Shown piece by piece: positions 4,685 to 6,713 of a stretch of 6,713 bases of DNA. The notes beneath the pieces are model-generated. The model did not search any database. It was not told the origin of the DNA and saw nothing but the letters and a program-made list of their open reading frames with translations. A program made the position numbers and the translations under genes. The DNA lies in contig DVLH01000300.1 in assembly GCA_018715585.1 (NCBI GenBank), positions 1 through 6,713 of the forward strand, written 5' to 3'. The DNA is from Candidatus Aphodomonas merdavium. Lineage in GTDB: Bacteria > Bacillota > Clostridia > Christensenellales > Aristaeellaceae. Every line of letters starts with the position of its first letter. Position 1 is the stretch's first letter.

Positions 4685-5710
4685 TCACGCCTGCACGTCG
4701 ATGATAACTTTCATCGTCGTCTCGCGGTTTTCGTCGATATAGCGATACGCCGCCAGATACTCCTGGAAGGGGAAATGCTTGGTTTGCAGCGGCTTGAGCT
4801 GCACTTTCCCCTCGGCAATCAGGCGAATGGCCTCCAAATAGTGCTCGTGGCGGTACATCATGCTCGTCTTTAGGTCCAGCTCATGGTCGTTAAGCATCGC
4901 CAGATCCACCGTCGCCATGCCGACAAACACCGCAACGAGCACGATCACGCTGCATTTGCGGGCGTGCAGGATGGCCTGTCCAATCGTCGTGTTGTTTCCG
5001 GCGCAGTCGAAAATGACATCGGCCTTATCCTCGCCAAACGCCTCCACCAGCGCCTCGCCAAAATCTTTCTGGCGCGTGTTGTACGTTACATCCACGCCGC
5101 ACGTGCGCGCAAGCGCCAAGCGGTAATCGCTCACATCCGTCGCCATCACCTTGCGGGCGCCGAGGCCTTTGGCCACCTGCGCCACAAGGATGCCGATCGG
5201 GCCCGCGCCGATGACGCATACATCCTTGCCCGTGACGTCGCCAAACACCTGCACCGCGTGCACCGCCACGGCCAGCGGCTCGATCATCGCCGCGTCGTCC
5301 AGCGAAAAATCGTCCGGAAGCGGATCGACCTTGCTCTGGTCCACGGCAAAATACTGCGCCGCCGCCCCTTCGCACTGGAATCCCATCACCGCAAGCGTTT
5401 CGCAGTTGTTGTAATGGCCCGTGCGGCAGGGGTGGCATTTGCCGCAGACGACCTGGGGCTCAATCGTTACCTTCTGGCCCGGATGGAACGCGCTGACGCC
5501 CGCGCCCACCTTTTCCACCACGCCGGAAACCTCATGCCCCTGCGTGACGGGATAGGACGTATACGGGTGTTCGCCATGGTAAACATGGATATCCGAACCG
5601 CAAATGCCAATTTTCTCCATGCGCACAAGCACCTGATTTTCGCCCGGCTCGGGAACGGGAACCTCAACAAAGGCGATCTTCCCCGGCGCGGTCATGACCT
5701 CTTTAAGCAT
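4685..5710 (-). CDS. Zinc-dependent medium-chain dehydrogenase (sorbitol / L-threonine dehydrogenase-like)
   Basis: With the start at ATG 5710 the product is 341 residues, usual for the family. It oxidises a secondary alcohol with NAD. Catalytic zinc ligands are Cys37 (GICGSD), His59-Glu60 (GHE) and Glu144 (MIEPLAV). The structural zinc lobe has Cys89, 92, 95 and 103. The Rossmann fold shows G-A-G-P-I-G (168-173), and Asp192 (ATDVSD) at the end of the second strand points to NAD over NADP. Substrate cannot be fixed: polyol and threonine enzymes look alike here. An upstream in-frame ATG (5728) would place the GGAGG ribosome site inside the coding region, so the shorter start is preferred. It is a single-gene unit, convergent with the lipoprotein gene and divergent from queT. 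A cre-like site at 5727-5740 hints at catabolite repression. Confidence 0.9.
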   Translation of the reverse strand: MLKEVMTAPGKIAFVEVPVPEPGENQVLVRMEKIGICGSDIHVYHGEHPYTSYPVTQGHEVSGVVEKVGAGVSAFHPGQKVTIEPQVVCGKCHPCRTGHYNNCETLAVMGFQCEGAAAQYFAVDQSKVDPLPDDFSLDDAAMIEPLAVAVHAVQVFGDVTGKDVCVIGAGPIGILVAQVAKGLGARKVMATDVSDYRLALARTCGVDVTYNTRQKDFGEALVEAFGEDKADVIFDCAGNNTTIGQAILHARKCSVIVLVAVFVGMATVDLAMLNDHELDLKTSMMYRHEHYLEAIRLIAEGKVQLKPLQTKHFPFQEYLAAYRYIDENRETTMKVIIDVQA

Positions 5711-5726
5711 TTTCCTCTCCTCCGAC

Positions 5727-5740
5727 ATAAAGCGATAACA
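5727..5740. promoter_or_regulatory. Possible cre (CcpA) site ahead of the dehydrogenase gene
   Basis: ATAAAGCGATAACA matches 12 of 14 positions of the cre consensus TGWAANCGNTNWCA; only the first two bases differ, and they are normally conserved. On the minus strand, TATCAT at 5747-5752 could be a -10 box placing the transcription start near 5740, so the site would lie at the very start of the transcript. No good -35 accompanies that -10. Confidence 0.3.
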
Positions 5741-5811
5741 AATTGCATGATATTTTCTCCAAACCCCTGGAAACTCCTGCCGTTTTCCCTGCCGCGCAGA
5801 AGATTCTTTGC

Positions 5812-5840
5812 TTGCACTCCGGCGGGAACATCGTTATAAT
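5812..5840 (+). promoter_or_regulatory. Sigma-A promoter of the queT-like gene
   Basis: TTGCAC (5812-5817) and a perfect TATAAT (5835-5840) are 17 bp apart. Transcription would start near 5847, giving a leader of only about 36 bases before the ATG at 5883. Confidence 0.85.
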
Positions 5841-5882
5841 GATAGCCGTTTTTTCTAAATCTTTTCCAAGGGAGTATCACAG

Positions 5883-6368
5883 ATGAAAAAAGCTCACACC
5901 AAGGCGCTCGCACAGGGCGCGGCCATCGCCGCTTCCTATGTCGTGCTGACGTTTCTGGCAAATGCGCTGGGGCTATCCAGCGGCGTCATCCAGCTTCGCT
6001 TTTCCGAAGCGCTGACCATTTTGCCCGTGTTCACGCCCGCCGCCATTCCCGGCCTTTTTATCGGTTGCGTGCTGGCCAATTTCCTGACGGGTTGCCTGCC
6101 GTTGGATGTGCTCTTTGGCAGCCTGGCAACGCTGCTGGGCGCCGTCGGCACGCGCCTGCTGCGGCGGCGTCCCTATCTGGCGGCGCTTCCGCCCATCGTC
6201 AGCAACGTGCTCATCATCCCTTGGGTGCTGGCGTTCGTATACCACCTGGAAGGCAGCATCCTATATTTCATGCTGACGGTCGGCATCGGCGAGGTAGCGT
6301 CCTGCGGCGTGCTCGGAATCATCCTCTACCATGCGTTGGAGCGGCACGCGAAAAGGCTCTTTTCCTAA
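5883..6368 (+). CDS. queT: QueT-family transporter, putative queuosine-precursor uptake protein
   Basis: The product is 161 residues, a usual length for QueT (DUF988/COG4708) proteins. Five or six hydrophobic segments are visible, at about 9-29, 44-69, 74-93, 99-120 and 126-152. Family-like blocks are QLRFSEALTILPVFTPAAIPG (37-57, split by a turn), PLDVLFGSLATLLGAVGT (73-90), LPPIVSNVLIIPWVL (102-116) and TVGIGEVASCGVLG (132-145). The family supplies the substrate-binding membrane subunit of an ECF-type transporter for preQ1 or a related queuine precursor; the energising ECF module would be encoded elsewhere. RBS AAGGGAG (5868-5874) lies 8 bases from the ATG. It is a single-gene unit ending at a terminator (6394-6422). 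No preQ1 riboswitch is seen in the short leader. Substrate is assigned by family only. Confidence 0.88.
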   Translation: MKKAHTKALAQGAAIAASYVVLTFLANALGLSSGVIQLRFSEALTILPVFTPAAIPGLFIGCVLANFLTGCLPLDVLFGSLATLLGAVGTRLLRRRPYLAALPPIVSNVLIIPWVLAFVYHLEGSILYFMLTVGIGEVASCGVLGIILYHALERHAKRLFS

Positions 6369-6393
6369 CCGCCTTTGCTGCCGTTCGGAGCCG

Positions 6394-6422
6394 CCGTCGC
6401 CGCCTGGGCGCGACGGTTTTTT
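6394..6422 (+). terminator. Intrinsic terminator of the queT-like gene
   Basis: CCGTCGC (6394-6400) pairs with GCGACGG (6410-6416) and is followed directly by six Ts. It starts 26 bases after the stop codon. Confidence 0.9.
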
Positions 6423-6504
6423 CTTTGCGGGCGCCCGTATCCAGCGGCGCAACGGGCACGGACATGAAAAGCCCCAAAACCGTCTGCCACCGCGGGTTTC
6501 AGGG

Positions 6505-6533
6505 TTGACAATGCCAAACGGTGTACTTATAAT
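6505..6533 (+). promoter_or_regulatory. Perfect consensus sigma-A promoter of the pyruvate:ferredoxin oxidoreductase gene
   Basis: TTGACA (6505-6510) and TATAAT (6528-6533) are both exact matches and are separated by the ideal 17 bp. This is the strongest promoter in the window and fits a high-demand central metabolic enzyme. Transcription would start near 6540. Confidence 0.93.
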
Positions 6534-6542
6534 TTATATGTT

Positions 6543-6565
6543 CGGGGTCGTCTGCCTTGACCCCG
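6543..6565 (+). promoter_or_regulatory. Hairpin at the 5' end of the oxidoreductase mRNA
   Basis: CGGGGTC (6543-6549) pairs perfectly with GACCCCG (6559-6565) around a 9-base loop. It begins within a few bases of the predicted transcript start and ends 13 bases before the AAGGAGG (6579-6585). Without a T-run it is more likely an mRNA-stabilising 5' hairpin or a protein-binding site than a terminator. Confidence 0.6.
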
Positions 6566-6592
6566 GTATGGACTCGATAAGGAGGAACCTTC

Positions 6593-6713
6593 ATGGCAAC
6601 AAAAATGACCATTGACGGTAATACCGCCGTCAGCCACATCGCATATGCATTTAGCGATGTGGCGGCTATCTTCCCGATTACGCCCTCCTCGCCGATGGCG
6701 GAAGTCGTTGACG
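6593..6713 (+). CDS. nifJ: Pyruvate:ferredoxin oxidoreductase, N-terminal part (runs off right edge)
   Basis: Only the first 40 codons are present. They match the start of domain I of pyruvate:ferredoxin (flavodoxin) oxidoreductase: IDGNTAVSHIAYAFSDVAAI followed by FPITPSSPMAE, where the Thr of P-I-T-P-S lies in the pyruvate-binding region of this family. The full enzyme is normally about 1,170 residues; it converts pyruvate and CoA to acetyl-CoA and CO2 and reduces ferredoxin, using thiamine diphosphate and iron-sulfur clusters in the cytoplasm of anaerobes. The start at 6593 is set by AAGGAGG seven bases upstream; a second in-frame ATG at 6605 is less well placed. A very strong promoter precedes it. 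A paralogous 2-oxoacid oxidoreductase cannot be excluded from 40 residues. Confidence 0.9.
   Translation, partial: MATKMTIDGNTAVSHIAYAFSDVAAIFPITPSSPMAEVVD

Noticed and set aside
4883..5839. Plus-strand open frame of 318 codons opposite the dehydrogenase
   Set aside because: It is antisense to a gene with complete zinc and NAD motifs; its translation is His/Arg/Ala-rich without recognisable domains.
5841..5882. preQ1 riboswitch ahead of queT
   Set aside because: The leader is too short and no preQ1-I core (C-rich loop with A-rich tail pseudoknot) can be drawn.

Overview
The window looks like a chromosome fragment from a fairly GC-rich, anaerobic member of the Clostridia (Firmicutes). The evidence is strong AGGAGG-type ribosome binding sites, textbook sigma-A promoters with 17-bp spacers, a pyruvate:ferredoxin oxidoreductase gene, a QueT-family transporter and a Gly-Pro-Thr collagen-like surface protein. 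The species cannot be told from the sequence.

Left part (1-1860): a helix-turn-helix regulator with a membrane domain runs leftward off the edge. A roughly 535-bp non-coding gap separates it from a small membrane-anchored protein of unknown function on the plus strand. About 380 bp without a convincing gene follow.

Middle (1821-2905): this is the most unusual locus. A collagen-like gene (28 G-X-Y triplets, 36-bp DNA repeat) continues into a beta-helix-like C-terminal domain. The reading frame is broken twice, near 2216 and 2338, and the two shifts cancel. Upstream is a near-exact match to a late sporulation mother-cell (sigma-K type) promoter, so the gene may encode, or have encoded, a spore-surface protein.

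Right part (2906-6713): five apparently independent units follow. (1) An MGMT-family gene whose active-site Pro-Cys-His-Arg is replaced by Pro-Tyr-Trp-Arg, so it is an alkyltransferase-like protein rather than an enzyme. (2) A lipoprotein of a conserved but uncharacterised type. (3) A convergent zinc-dependent sorbitol/threonine-dehydrogenase-like gene, which shares a bidirectional terminator with the lipoprotein gene. (4) A divergent queT-like gene with its own promoter and terminator. (5) The start of a pyruvate:ferredoxin oxidoreductase behind a perfect consensus promoter and a leader hairpin.

Almost every gene has its own promoter and there is no clear operon. The genes do not form one pathway. 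Functional links beyond shared regulation sites are not visible.
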